Assembly (NCBI GenBank): GCA_016125045.1
Contig: WGML01000006.1
Span: 248,001 to 312,000 of the forward strand
From: a bacterium
Lineage (GTDB): Bacteria > Pseudomonadota > Alphaproteobacteria > Caulobacterales > Hyphomonadaceae
Direction: 5' to 3'
Length of the DNA stretch: 64,000 bases
Below the pieces are notes generated by a model that saw only the letters and a program-made list of their open reading frames with translations, was not told the DNA's origin and did no database searches. A program made the position numbers and the translations under genes. Of this stretch, positions 1 to 10,174 are shown one piece after another. Numbering within the stretch: the first letter of the stretch is position 1; the number at the start of each line of letters is the position of its first letter.

Positions 1-2137
1 AGGCGGGCAGGAAGATCTTGAAGGTCGTGCCGCGCCCGGGCTTCGAGACCGGGTAGATATAGCCCTCCGACTGCTTCACGATGCCGTAGACGGTGGCGAG
101 ACCGAGCCCCGTTCCCGCGCCCGGATCCTTGGTCGTGAAGAAGGGCTGGAAGATCTTGTCGAGGATTTCGGCCGGCATGCCGGCCCCGTCGTCGATCACT
201 TCGATCAGGAGATAGTCGCCCTCGTGCGCGTGGTTGAACCCGTCCGTGCGGGCGATCGCGGCGGTGGCGCGCGAGGTGCGGATGACGAGATTGCCGCCGC
301 CATTCTTCTCGATCATCGCGTCGCGGGCGTTGGTGCAGAGATTGGTGAGCGCCGTCTCGATCTGGTTGCGGTCCGCGCGGATCATCGGCAGGTCGCGCCC
401 GTGCACGATGTCAAGCTTCACCCGTTCGTCGATGATGTCGCGCAGGAGCACGAAATAGTCCGACAGCATGTCGGAGATGTCGAACACGTCCTGACGGAAC
501 ACCTGGCGGCGCGAATAGGCGAGCAGCATGCGCACCATCTCCGCCCCGCGCGAGACGAACTCATTGATCGCCTTCAGTTCGACGAAGGTCGGGTCGCCGG
601 GCGGGTGGCGGATCTGGAGCTTGTTGACGTTGAGCAGCACACCGAGCAGCAGGTTGTTGAAATTGTGCGCAAGCTCGCCGCCGAGCTGGCCGATCGTCTG
701 CATCTTCTCGCCCTGCGCCAGGCGCAGTTCGAGATTTTTCTTCTCGGTTGTGTCGATCACATAGGCGGCGGCGGGCCTGCCGTTGCGGTCGAGCGCGATG
801 AAGACGTCGACCGTGCGTTGCGGTTCTCCCGGCAGTTTCAGCTCGACCGCTCGGTCGAGCGCGCGCGCGAGTTCCTCAGCGAGGGAGGCGGGCCCCTGAT
901 CGGCGACGAACAGATCCGCAAAACGGGCGCCGGGCTGGGCGCGCCCATCCGTGATTTCCCGCAGGGAACGGTTGGCGTCCAGCATCACAGCAGTCTCGAC
1001 GCTGTCGCCGTCCAGACGGACGACGCCGAATGGCGCATCGGCGAACATGGTGTCGTCCGAGGGCGCGATCTGCGCGGCCCCGACAGCCCCGGAGGATGAG
1101 GATATAGAGAGTGCTGCGGGACGGCGCACGGCGGTCGCCTCCCCTCCCGCCGACACGTGCACGACCGAACGGCTGAGCGCTTCCGGCCCCTTGCCGGACC
1201 AGACGGTGATAAGGGTCGCCGGCGTCTCGACGCCGTCGCGCGCGCGCATCACCACCTCCGCCCGCTGCACGGAAACGCCGCGGGCCTCGCGCTTCATCAG
1301 CCGCAGCCCCTCGGGGCGGAGGATGTCCTCAAGGCGCAGTCCGGCCGGCTCGTCCGACAGGCCGAGCATCCGGCGCAGCACGGCGTTGATATACACCACC
1401 CGCCCGTCGCGCCGGGCGCAGAAGAAGCCCACCGGCGCATCCTCGATATAGAGCGCGCCGGGATTGATCGCGCCGTCGGCGCGGGAGAGCGAGGTGGTTT
1501 CGTCGATCCGCCGCAGCCGCCAGAGAGCGCGGGTCTTTCCGAGCGGCGACACCGACGCCTCGAACTGGACCGGCGACTGCGCGTCGCCCAGCAGCACCAT
1601 CGGCAGCGTTTCGCGACGGACGTCCCCCGCCTTCGCCGCCTTGGAGAGACGATAGATCGGAGCCGCCATGCCCGGGCTCGCGCCGAGCAGCCGGTCGACC
1701 GACGGCGCATGTCCGGCCTGTCCGGCGTCCTCGGAGATTTCCGCGATCGCGAAATAGGCTGCGTTGGCCGCGACGGGCGCGCCGCCGCGATCGGTGATGA
1801 GCGCCGGTTCATCCAGCGCTTCGAGCCAGGCGAGCTTGTGGTTTTCCGCCGCCGCGGCCTCCGCCGCGCCGCGCTCCGGGAACAGGCCGAGGCGCTTGCC
1901 CGCCCCGCGCAGCATCCAGACGGCGAGGACGAGCAGCATCATGCCGAGCGCGATGATGAGGACGACGCCGGACGGGCCGACCGCGTCGCTCCAGGTGAGC
2001 GACATGCCCGCCGCGCCGGCGGCGACGGTGAGTGCGCCCCAGAAGGCGAGCTGGAGCATGTCGATGCGTTTCGCCTGCGGCCGCGCCGCGTCCGGTTCGG
2101 CGAGGTCCGCCTCGTCGCGGGTGCTGACGTCGCTCAT
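1..2137 (-). CDS. cckA: Hybrid sensor histidine kinase CckA (partial, C-terminus off the left edge)
   Basis: About 712 residues are visible, reading from an ATG at 2135-2137. Two membrane segments lie near residues 30-80, followed by PAS-like sensory regions. Next comes the phospho-acceptor helix with the motif [11 protein letters not shown], then the ATPase domain: N-box [11 protein letters not shown]1 around [15 protein letters not shown], and [11 protein letters not shown]. The visible part ends just after the kinase domain ([11 protein letters not shown]), so the receiver domain usual for CckA would lie outside the window. CckA feeds phosphate through ChpT to CtrA and CpdR in Alphaproteobacteria and controls cell cycle and motility. 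Its place directly downstream of flhB is the arrangement known in Caulobacter. No transmembrane or kinase motif appears damaged. Confidence 0.93.
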   Translation of the reverse strand, partial: MSDVSTRDEADLAEPDAARPQAKRIDMLQLAFWGALTVAAGAAGMSLTWSDAVGPSGVVLIIALGMMLLVLAVWMLRGAGKRLGLFPERGAAEAAAAENHKLAWLEALDEPALITDRGGAPVAANAAYFAIAEISEDAGQAGHAPSVDRLLGASPGMAAPIYRLSKAAKAGDVRRETLPMVLLGDAQSPVQFEASVSPLGKTRALWRLRRIDETTSLSRADGAINPGALYIEDAPVGFFCARRDGRVVYINAVLRRMLGLSDEPAGLRLEDILRPEGLRLMKREARGVSVQRAEVVMRARDGVETPATLITVWSGKGPEALSRSVVHVSAGGEATAVRRPAALSISSSSGAVGAAQIAPSDDTMFADAPFGVVRLDGDSVETAVMLDANRSLREITDGRAQPGARFADLFVADQGPASLAEELARALDRAVELKLPGEPQRTVDVFIALDRNGRPAAAYVIDTTEKKNLELRLAQGEKMQTIGQLGGELAHNFNNLLLGVLLNVNKLQIRHPPGDPTFVELKAINEFVSRGAEMVRMLLAYSRRQVFRQDVFDISDMLSDYFVLLRDIIDERVKLDIVHGRDLPMIRADRNQIETALTNLCTNARDAMIEKNGGGNLVIRTSRATAAIARTDGFNHAHEGDYLLIEVIDDGAGMPAEILDKIFQPFFTTKDPGAGTGLGLATVYGIVKQSEGYIYPVSKPGRGTTFKIFLPA

Positions 2138-2186
2138 TCTGGCTGCCTCATACTGGAGTCCGTTACTCAATGACTTGATTCGGTGT

Positions 2187-3278
2187 TCATGACGCGTGGG
2201 TCGTCGACCCGCCCCGGCGGCTGGATGCACGGGCGAGAACGAAGCTGATCACCTTGGCGACGGCCTCGAACTGCTCGCGCGGGATCACCTGATCGATCTC
2301 GGCGGCGGCGTGCAGCGCGCGGGCGAGCGGCGGGTTCTCGATCACCGGCACTTCGGCCTTCTCGGCGGTCTCGCGAATCCGCAACGCGAGCGCGTCCACG
2401 CCCTTGGCGACGCACACCGGTGCGGCGTCGGTGTCCGGGGCGTAGCGCAGCGCCACGGCGTAGTGGGTCGGGTTGGTGATGACGACGGTCGCCTTGGGCA
2501 CGGCGGCGAGCATCCGGCGGCGGGACCTCTCCTGCCGGATCTGGCGCAGCCGCGCGCGGATCTGGGGATCGCCCTCGGACTGTTTCAGTTCGTCGCGGAT
2601 ATCCTTGCGCGACATCCGCATGCGCTTCATGAAGCTCTGGCGCTGCCAGGCGTAGTCCAGCGCGGCGATCAGCCCGATGACGACGAGCGCCGCCGCGAAC
2701 AGCCGCCCTCCCATCGCATGGAAAGATGAGAGCAGCGCCGAAAGGTCGACCGCGCCGAGGTTTGCAAGCTCGCTGCGCTCCGGCCAGACGGCCCAGGCGA
2801 GCGCGAAGCCGACCGCCGCGAACTTCAGAAGCGCGCGGATGAAGTTCACCCAGCCCTGCGGACCGAACAGCCGGCCGAGCCCCTTGATCGGCGACAGCTT
2901 CGTGATGTCGGGCTTCATCTTCTCGGTCGTCCAGAGCGGTGCGTGCTGGATGACGTGGCCGACGAGCGCGCCGAAGAACAGCACACCGAAAATGATGATC
3001 AGCGGCGGCGCAAGCGCGATGATGAGATCGAGCAGAAGCTCCTGCGCGCCCCCTTCGGACAGGCGGAACGCGTGCGGATGGTCGAGCAGGCGAACCAGCG
3101 GGTCGCTTATGCTTGCGGCGAGGGGCTCGGCGGCGGCGAACAGGGCCGCGCCGGCGAGCAGGAGAAACCAGACCGGCGCCTCGGTCGACTTGGCGACGTC
3201 GCCTTTCTTGCGGGCGTCCTCAAGCTTCTTGGCGGTCGGCTCCTCGGTCTTGTCGTCGCTATCTGGTTGTTCGGCCAT
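2187..3278 (-). CDS. flhB: Flagellar type III export gate protein FlhB
   Basis: 363 residues, the usual family length. The N-terminus has the typical DKTEEPTAKKLEDARKKG motif, four membrane segments follow, and the cytoplasmic domain carries the self-cleavage site NPTH at residues 269-272, so the export substrate switch should work normally. FlhB sits at the flagellar export gate and switches secretion from rod/hook to filament substrates. It lies 9 nt downstream of fliR and about 50 nt upstream of cckA on the same strand, so the kinase may share the fliQ-fliR-flhB transcript. Confidence 0.97.
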   Translation of the reverse strand: MAEQPDSDDKTEEPTAKKLEDARKKGDVAKSTEAPVWFLLLAGAALFAAAEPLAASISDPLVRLLDHPHAFRLSEGGAQELLLDLIIALAPPLIIIFGVLFFGALVGHVIQHAPLWTTEKMKPDITKLSPIKGLGRLFGPQGWVNFIRALLKFAAVGFALAWAVWPERSELANLGAVDLSALLSSFHAMGGRLFAAALVVIGLIAALDYAWQRQSFMKRMRMSRKDIRDELKQSEGDPQIRARLRQIRQERSRRRMLAAVPKATVVITNPTHYAVALRYAPDTDAAPVCVAKGVDALALRIRETAEKAEVPVIENPPLARALHAAAEIDQVIPREQFEAVAKVISFVLARASSRRGGSTTHAS

Positions 3279-3287
3279 GCCGGCTCC

Positions 3288-4043
3288 TCAGCGCGGAAGA
3301 AAATAGCTCGCCTGACGTTCCATCTCGTTGATCCAGACGATCATGCCGGCGCCGAAGCCGGACATCGTGACCGCGATCCCGAGCCAGACGGCGAGCGGCT
3401 GGGCGATCATGAACACCTGAAGCGCCGGAATGAGGCGCGAGACGAAGCCGAGCGCAATGTTGAGTATGAGCGAAAAGACCAGCACCGGCGCCGCGATCTG
3501 GATGCCGAGACGGAAGGCGTTCGAGACCGCGTCGAGGAGCCAGTTGAACGCGTCCGGGAACATCGGCGGCGAGCCGGGCGGGAACAGCCGGTAGCTCTCG
3601 GCGGCCGCCTCGAGCATCATGCGGTGCAGGCCGGCGGCCATCACCAGAACGACGCCCATGAGCCCGAAGAAGGTGGCGAAGATCGCTCCCTGCTGATTGG
3701 CGACCGGGTCGAGCTGTTGTGCAAACCCCAGCCCGGAGGAGAGGCCGACGACGGCGCCCGCCACCTGAAGCGACGACATCATGATGCGCGAGGCGACGCC
3801 GAGCGTGAGCCCGATGAGAAATTCCGACAGAATGGCGGGGATCGCCTCCCCCACTCCGGCGGGGGGCGGCGGGGCGGAGGCGGCGAGCGCGGGCGCGAGC
3901 GCCACGGTGGCGAGGAGGGCCGCGGCGAGCCGGATGGTCGGCGGGGTGGCGGTTTCGCCCCATCCGGGAGCCAGCATGAGCACCGTGCCGATTCTGACGA
4001 ACAGCAGCGCGCCGATCCACGCATAATCGTTCAGCCAGTCCAT
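3288..4043 (-). CDS. fliR: Flagellar export gate protein FliR
   Basis: 251 residues with about six hydrophobic segments and the FliR pattern: an N-terminal helix around LNDYAWIGALLFVRIG, a central region with SRIMMSSLQVAGAVVGLSSG, and a C-terminal hydrophobic helix. With FliP and FliQ it forms the export gate core of the flagellar type III secretion apparatus. It is placed between fliQ (15 nt gap) and flhB, the standard gene order. No sign of truncation. Confidence 0.96.
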   Translation of the reverse strand: MDWLNDYAWIGALLFVRIGTVLMLAPGWGETATPPTIRLAAALLATVALAPALAASAPPPPAGVGEAIPAILSEFLIGLTLGVASRIMMSSLQVAGAVVGLSSGLGFAQQLDPVANQQGAIFATFFGLMGVVLVMAAGLHRMMLEAAAESYRLFPPGSPPMFPDAFNWLLDAVSNAFRLGIQIAAPVLVFSLILNIALGFVSRLIPALQVFMIAQPLAVWLGIAVTMSGFGAGMIVWINEMERQASYFLPR

Positions 4044-4058
4044 CGGCGCTCTCCCACC

Positions 4059-4322
4059 TCAGAATGCCGCGATTCGGGTGAACACCTCGTCCGAGAAGGT
4101 CGCCATGGCCGCGCCCATCAGCGGCAGAAACACCAGAAGGGCGATGAAGATGGCGAGAATTTTAGGCACGAACACCAGGGTCATTTCCTGGATCTGGGTG
4201 AGCGCCTGCAGGAAGCCGATGGTGAGGCCCACAAGGAGGCCGGCGAGCATCGCCGGAGCGCTGATGATGACGGTCGCCCAGAGCGCATCCCGCCCGAAGT
4301 CCAACACTTCCGCGCCATTCAT
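4059..4322 (-). CDS. fliQ: Flagellar export gate protein FliQ
   Basis: 87 residues with two transmembrane helices and the family signature around LVGLTIGFLQALTQIQEMTL. It is a component of the FliP-FliQ-FliR export gate. It appears to be the first gene of the minus-strand fliQ-fliR-flhB-cckA run. The 120-nt region upstream is shared with a divergent membrane protein gene and holds a degenerate CtrA-like site at 4372-4386. Confidence 0.96.
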   Translation of the reverse strand: MNGAEVLDFGRDALWATVIISAPAMLAGLLVGLTIGFLQALTQIQEMTLVFVPKILAIFIALLVFLPLMGAAMATFSDEVFTRIAAF

Positions 4323-4371
4323 TGCGGCCGCTCCTCATGATGCTGAGACATTTACTCTGCGGAGACGAAGG

Positions 4372-4386
4372 TTAACGAAACCTTTC
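4372..4386. promoter_or_regulatory. Degenerate CtrA-like site upstream of fliQ
   Basis: The sequence TTAACGAAACCTTTC keeps the first TTAA half-site and the 7-nt spacing of the CtrA consensus TTAA-N7-TTAA, but the second half is TTTC. It lies about 50 nt upstream of the fliQ start. CtrA control of early flagellar operons is known in Caulobacter. Assignment here is inference from a half-conserved site. Confidence 0.35.
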
Positions 4387-4466
4387 CGCGCCTGCTTCGG
4401 CGGGCCGGTCCGGGCGGCGGCGAGGCCCGGACTGGCGGGGAGTTGTGCACACGGGACGAATGGTTA

Positions 4467-5825
<1,359 letters not shown>

Positions 5826-5829
5826 CCCC

Positions 5830-7752
5830 TTAGCGGGTGAGCCTGAGCCGTGTGATCGACCGTGCGATCAAGCTGAAGGCGGCCTCGAGGTCATCCTCGT
5901 CGGTCTCGTAGAAATAGCTCGGATCGCTCGCGCAGTTGCGAAGGACGTTCGCCGCGGCGCTTCCGCCGCCGAGTTCGACGCCGACGGAGTAGATGGTCAC
6001 CCCCTGATCGCGCATCGCCTCGCACAGCGTCTCGGCCTGGGTGAACGGGCTGCCATTGGTGGCGTCGCAATTGATGCGCTGCGAGTTCGAGCCCGACCCA
6101 AAGGCGTTGCCGACGACGCCCTGGCAGTGCGCGGTGTTGAACTCGCCGTCGGTCATGATGACCGCGACCTTGATGACGTCCTGTTCGGTGTAGTCGGCGG
6201 CGGCGTTTTCCGCGTTGTCCCAAATCCAGGCCCAGTTGGGGGACAGCATGTACCAGCCCCACGCGATGCCGATGTGACCGGACGTATAGCCGTCGGTGTC
6301 GAGCGCATTGATGTGCGCGATCAGATTGGCCTTGTTGGCGGTGAGCGGGACAAGCTCGTTCTCGGTGAAGCAGGATGACGTGCCGGTGCCGGGATAGAGC
6401 CGGCCGGCAAGTGCGATGTCCGGACCGGCGTCGGTGTAGGCTTCATCGCCGATGCGTTCGGTGACGCAGCTCGAAATCTCCTGCGTGCGGGTTCCGCCCG
6501 ACTTGGTGGTGTAGCGGAAGAACTGGCACCCGGTGCGCAGGCATTTCACCACGCCGTCGCCGGTGTAGGCCGGATAGTTCGGGCCGTAGCTGCCCTGAAG
6601 GACGAAGGTGTCGGCGGTGACGCTGTTCACCCGCCAGGGCGAGGTGGCGACGACATTGAGATTGGTCATCCCCTCGACGTCCTGGATCCAGATGTATTCG
6701 TCGTTGGTGAGCCCGTGTCCCGGCGCCGTGACCTGAACCTCGCAGGAGAGCGTGAGACAGCTCTCGGTCTCGCCTCCGCCGCCATAATTGCCGAGATTGT
6801 TGGTCTTGGCCCACTGATTGCCGACCACCTTGCGCAGCTTGAACGTGTTCGTGTTGGCGCTCTTGACCTTGTAGGCGACGCCGTTGAGCGAATCATAGGG
6901 CGCGTTCAGGCCGTTCAGAAACACGATCTGGTCGTTGACATAGCCATGTCCATTGCTGGTGAACACGGCCTGGTTCGCCTTGGTGACGTTAGTGATGGTC
7001 TTGAACACGCCCGAACGCCAGGTCGCATCGGTGATGGCGACGTCCGGCTCGACTTCCCCGCGCACCGTCGCAGCGAGGTCGCCGGCGGGAACCGAGTTGG
7101 CGTAGGGAACGATCGCGACTTTGGAATAATAGACCGACTGATCGTCCGCGACGACCTGGTTGATCAGCGTGTTGGCGGCGGTCTTGAGCGCGGCGATCCG
7201 CGATCCGCCCATCGATCCGGTGGTGTCGAGAACGAGGGCGACCTCGACATTGGCGCCGCCTCGCCGCACCTGGCTGATCACTGAAATCGGCACTTCGGTG
7301 ACGCCGACGAGCGGCATGAAATAGGTGTTCATGGTGACGCTCGCGCTGAGCGTCAGCACGCCGTTATCATCGATCGGCGGGTTGACCACGAGATCCTTGA
7401 CGTTCGACGCGCGGAAATTGCGTCCGACATAGTCCGACGCGATCTGCGGCAGCGCGTCGTCGCGTTCGGTCGTCGATCCGACCGCGAGCGCAGCGGCGTC
7501 GAGCGCCTGCCCGAGTTCATAGCGCGTGAGGAAGGCGCGGCCGCCGTCCACCGCAAGCCCGGTGCAGACCACGAGCGGGATGACCGTGAGCGCGAACTGC
7601 ATCGCGAACGCGCCCGACTGGTCGGCGACGAAGCGGCGCAGGAAGGACCGTTCCGGCGGCTGGCTCGCCTGGTGGTTGCAGTGTCTCGCCTTGAACAGCC
7701 GTCGCATGACCTGGTCTCGCATCATCTTCATCGTCTGGCCGGCGCGGAACAT
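5830..7752 (-). CDS. TadG-like pilus-associated protein with VWA domain and inserted beta repeats
   Basis: 640 residues. Residues 40-68 form a TadE/TadG-type N-terminal membrane segment (DQSGAFAMQFALTVIP). A von Willebrand A domain starts near residue 169 with the metal site DTTGSMGGS at 176-184 and continues to the C-terminus (VIMTDGEFNT near 531). Between these parts are two similar modules at about 255-308 and 335-387. Each has a GHG-x3-ND motif and ends in a strand of the type VKSANTNTFKL or VNSVTADTFVL, resembling FCCH/phage-tail-like beta modules. TadG proteins belong to Tad/Flp pilus loci at the envelope. The gene is third in a minus-strand set after two TadE-like genes, with a 6-nt gap. 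Internal starts at residues 8, 10, 11 or 16 are possible. Confidence 0.85.
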   Translation of the reverse strand: MFRAGQTMKMMRDQVMRRLFKARHCNHQASQPPERSFLRRFVADQSGAFAMQFALTVIPLVVCTGLAVDGGRAFLTRYELGQALDAAALAVGSTTERDDALPQIASDYVGRNFRASNVKDLVVNPPIDDNGVLTLSASVTMNTYFMPLVGVTEVPISVISQVRRGGANVEVALVLDTTGSMGGSRIAALKTAANTLINQVVADDQSVYYSKVAIVPYANSVPAGDLAATVRGEVEPDVAITDATWRSGVFKTITNVTKANQAVFTSNGHGYVNDQIVFLNGLNAPYDSLNGVAYKVKSANTNTFKLRKVVGNQWAKTNNLGNYGGGGETESCLTLSCEVQVTAPGHGLTNDEYIWIQDVEGMTNLNVVATSPWRVNSVTADTFVLQGSYGPNYPAYTGDGVVKCLRTGCQFFRYTTKSGGTRTQEISSCVTERIGDEAYTDAGPDIALAGRLYPGTGTSSCFTENELVPLTANKANLIAHINALDTDGYTSGHIGIAWGWYMLSPNWAWIWDNAENAAADYTEQDVIKVAVIMTDGEFNTAHCQGVVGNAFGSGSNSQRINCDATNGSPFTQAETLCEAMRDQGVTIYSVGVELGGGSAAANVLRNCASDPSYFYETDEDDLEAAFSLIARSITRLRLTR

Positions 7753-7758
7753 GCGCCG

Positions 7759-8364
7759 CTACTCCGGGATCTCGGTTCCGGTGAAATATTCAATCGCCCC
7801 GCCGTGATCGATCGCGCCGTCCATCGTCACCAGCCGAACCTCGCGCGGGCGGGCGTAGGCTTCGCGCTTGATCTCGATCGTCGGGCCGGAGAACAGGCTC
7901 GTGAGCGGGCTGTCATAGCGGTAGCTGATCGCCACCCGGATCACGCTCTCGCCCTGGATGCCGAGGCCGCGGGCCTTGTCGAGGTCGAGCGGAATCTCGG
8001 TTCCGACCGCGCGCCGCCAGAGCAGATAGGGGTCGTAGTCCTCATTGTTCTGGTAGCCGATCGCCGCGACGTCCATGCTGAGCCGGTCGGTGGTGGTGAG
8101 CGGCTTCATCATGTGGAGCGAGGCGTCATAGATGGCGCTCAGGTCCGCGGTCGTCAGCGTCTTGTCGCGCGAGGTGAGGTCAGCCACCTGGTGAACGTAG
8201 CGGGTCGCCTCCTCGACGGCGCGGAACCGCAAGGTCATCTCGAACACACCCATGAAGAGGACGATCAGCGTCGGGGCGATGAGGGCGAATTCGACCGCCG
8301 CCATGCCGCGCTCGTCACGGGCGAAGCCGACCGCGCGGCGACGGGATTTGCGCGTCAGTTCCAT
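7759..8364 (-). CDS. TadE-like pseudopilin-family protein (second copy, TadF-like)
   Basis: 201 residues. The N-terminus has a short basic stretch, then RDERGMAAVEFALIAPTLIV, the TadE/TadF signature with the Glu in the hydrophobic helix that resembles type IV prepilins. The rest is predicted extracytoplasmic. It overlaps the preceding TadE-like gene by 10 nt and lies 6 nt before the TadG-like gene, so the three are probably one transcript. TadE and TadF are minor pseudopilins processed by a prepilin peptidase in Tad systems; no peptidase or secretion ATPase is in this window. Confidence 0.85.
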   Translation of the reverse strand: MELTRKSRRRAVGFARDERGMAAVEFALIAPTLIVLFMGVFEMTLRFRAVEEATRYVHQVADLTSRDKTLTTADLSAIYDASLHMMKPLTTTDRLSMDVAAIGYQNNEDYDPYLLWRRAVGTEIPLDLDKARGLGIQGESVIRVAISYRYDSPLTSLFSGPTIEIKREAYARPREVRLVTMDGAIDHGGAIEYFTGTEIPE

Positions 8365-8891
8365 GGCTCGTTCCTCACGATCGCGTAGGAGCTGACGATG
8401 GCGGGGAGGTCCGGCCCGATCTGGAACAGTTCAGACATGAAGGGCGTCACGAAATTGTGCGCAAGCGACGCGCGCACGGCGGAATACTCGTTGGCGTCGC
8501 CGAGCTGGAAGACGAAATTCGTGGGGTTGCCGTCCTCGTCGAACACGACCTCCGGGAACTGGATGTCGCTGATCTGGTCATAGGCGCGAACGTCGAAAAC
8601 GATGGCGTTGCAGTCGAGGAGCACGCCGGCGGTGCGGCAGACCTCATCCTCGAAGGCGGCGACCGGATCGGCGGACAGGGCGACCTCGCCGGTCTGGAGA
8701 TTGCGGGCGGCCTCGTAAGTCACATAGTTCAGAGCGTTGATCTTGAACTGGTAGAGGACGAATTCGAGCAGGCCGCTGATCATCAGGAAGAATACAGGCG
8801 CGAGCAGCGCAAACTCGAGCATTGCGCTGCCCTTGCGGGACTTTCTGAAGGATCTGGCGCGCGACATGGTTCGGACCTGACGAAACTTCAC
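8355..8891 (-). CDS. TadE-like pseudopilin-family protein (first copy)
   Basis: 178 residues, or 170 if translation begins at the second in-frame ATG (8867). The motif RKGSAMLEFALLAPVFFLM marks the TadE family, followed by a single membrane helix and an extracytoplasmic domain. It is the first gene of the TadE-TadE-TadG-like set. No flp pilin gene or cpa/tad assembly genes occur nearby, so whether this is a pilus part or a stand-alone envelope complex is open. Confidence 0.85.
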   Translation of the reverse strand: MKFRQVRTMSRARSFRKSRKGSAMLEFALLAPVFFLMISGLLEFVLYQFKINALNYVTYEAARNLQTGEVALSADPVAAFEDEVCRTAGVLLDCNAIVFDVRAYDQISDIQFPEVVFDEDGNPTNFVFQLGDANEYSAVRASLAHNFVTPFMSELFQIGPDLPAIVSSYAIVRNEPWN

Positions 8892-8997
8892 CCGTCTTAT
8901 TGCCGCACTGGCGTTAAGATCGGCTCAATTCGTTCTGTCGATTTGACGCAATTTGCACGCCACGCCCGGACCCTGTGGGCGCCGGGTCACGGAGATG

Positions 8998-10170
8998 TCA
9001 GACCAGGGCCGCGAGCGCGGGGGCGGCTGCACTGTCCGGGAACACATGGCCGTCGAGGTCGGCCGCCGCCCAGCCGAGATGGTCGCGCAAGAGACCCTTG
9101 AAGACGGAGCGCGCATCGAGGGTGGGGCGAAGATCGCGGTTCTCGAAGAGCGCGGCGTCGGACAGGCCCGGCCAGTCGCCGATGAGCCGTCCGCCCTTGA
9201 CAGCGCCCCCGGCGAGGAAGGCCGCGCCGGCGGTTCCATGGTCGGTGCCCTGCGCGCCATTGGCGGCGACGGTGCGTCCGAATTCCGAGATGGCGATGAC
9301 GGCGGTGGTGTTCCAAAGCGGGCCGAGCTGCGCCTTGAGTTCGGTGACGGCGCTGTCGAACGCCTGCAGCCGGACCCGAAGCGCGGCTGGCTGGCTCGCG
9401 TGTGTGTCCCAGCCATCGAGGCTCGCGACCGCGATCTGCGGCCCGTCGGGCGCCGCGAGGAACTTCCCAGCCGCCTGAAGCGATTGGGCGTAGGCGGGTC
9501 CGCGCCCTCGGCCGCCGCCGGGTGCGTCGGGCTGCATGCCGTCCGCGACGGCGTCCGCCTGCAGCGCCCCGGCGAGCGCTGGCTTCAGGACCGGATCGGA
9601 CTCATAAAGATCAAGGAGACGCCTCACCGTGTCCTCGCTTGCGTCCGGCAGAACCGAGGGCGACCAGGTGACCGCCGGAGCCGACCCGCGAAGCACGAGC
9701 GGCTGGACCGGACCGATGGAGACCGCGGAGATCGGCCCCGGCGCCCGCTGCAGGGCGCGGTTGAGCCATCCATCGCGACCGACGACCGAGACCCCGCCGC
9801 TCTCGAGAAGATCCTGCGCCTCGAAATGCGACCGCTCACGATAAGGGCCCGCGATCGCCGGCGCGAAGGACGCTTCCCCTGCGGCGTAGAGCCCCGCGAA
9901 TCCGGCGAGCGACGCGTGCAGCGCGAACCCGTCGCCGATCGGCCGGGCGTTTCGGTCGATCAGGGCGGCGCGGCGGGCCTCCAGCACCGGATCGTCGACC
10001 CTCGGAATGGCGGCGAGGCCGTCCAGACCGCCCCGCAGGATGAGAACGACAAGCTTGCGGCGCGCGGCGTCGCCTGTGAGGGCCTGCGCGCCCGGGGATG
10101 CGGCGACGAGCGTTGCCAGCACTCCCGCCGCGAGAAAACGGCGACGGCCGATCGTGTGAAGCGACGACAT
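8998..10170 (-). CDS. DUF1501 family exported protein (twin-arginine signal)
   Basis: 390 residues. The N-terminus is a Tat-type signal (GRRRFLAAGVLATLVAASPG) and the mature part starts LVVLILRGGLDGL, typical of DUF1501. Later motifs IAISEFGRTVAANG, TDHGTAGAAFLAGG and VFKGLLRDHLG match the sulfatase-like fold reported for this family. Biochemical role unknown. It follows the DUF1800 gene by 4 nt, and the two families are widely found as a pair, so they probably act together outside the cytoplasm. Confidence 0.9.
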   Translation of the reverse strand: MSSLHTIGRRRFLAAGVLATLVAASPGAQALTGDAARRKLVVLILRGGLDGLAAIPRVDDPVLEARRAALIDRNARPIGDGFALHASLAGFAGLYAAGEASFAPAIAGPYRERSHFEAQDLLESGGVSVVGRDGWLNRALQRAPGPISAVSIGPVQPLVLRGSAPAVTWSPSVLPDASEDTVRRLLDLYESDPVLKPALAGALQADAVADGMQPDAPGGGRGRGPAYAQSLQAAGKFLAAPDGPQIAVASLDGWDTHASQPAALRVRLQAFDSAVTELKAQLGPLWNTTAVIAISEFGRTVAANGAQGTDHGTAGAAFLAGGAVKGGRLIGDWPGLSDAALFENRDLRPTLDARSVFKGLLRDHLGWAAADLDGHVFPDSAAAPALAALV

Positions 10171-10174
10171 CAGT

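Noticed and set aside
2943..4340. Long plus-strand reading frame (465 codons) opposite flhB, fliR and fliQ
   Set aside because: It is antisense to three clear flagellar genes, rich in Arg/Glu/His from GC-biased codons, and has no recognisable motif.
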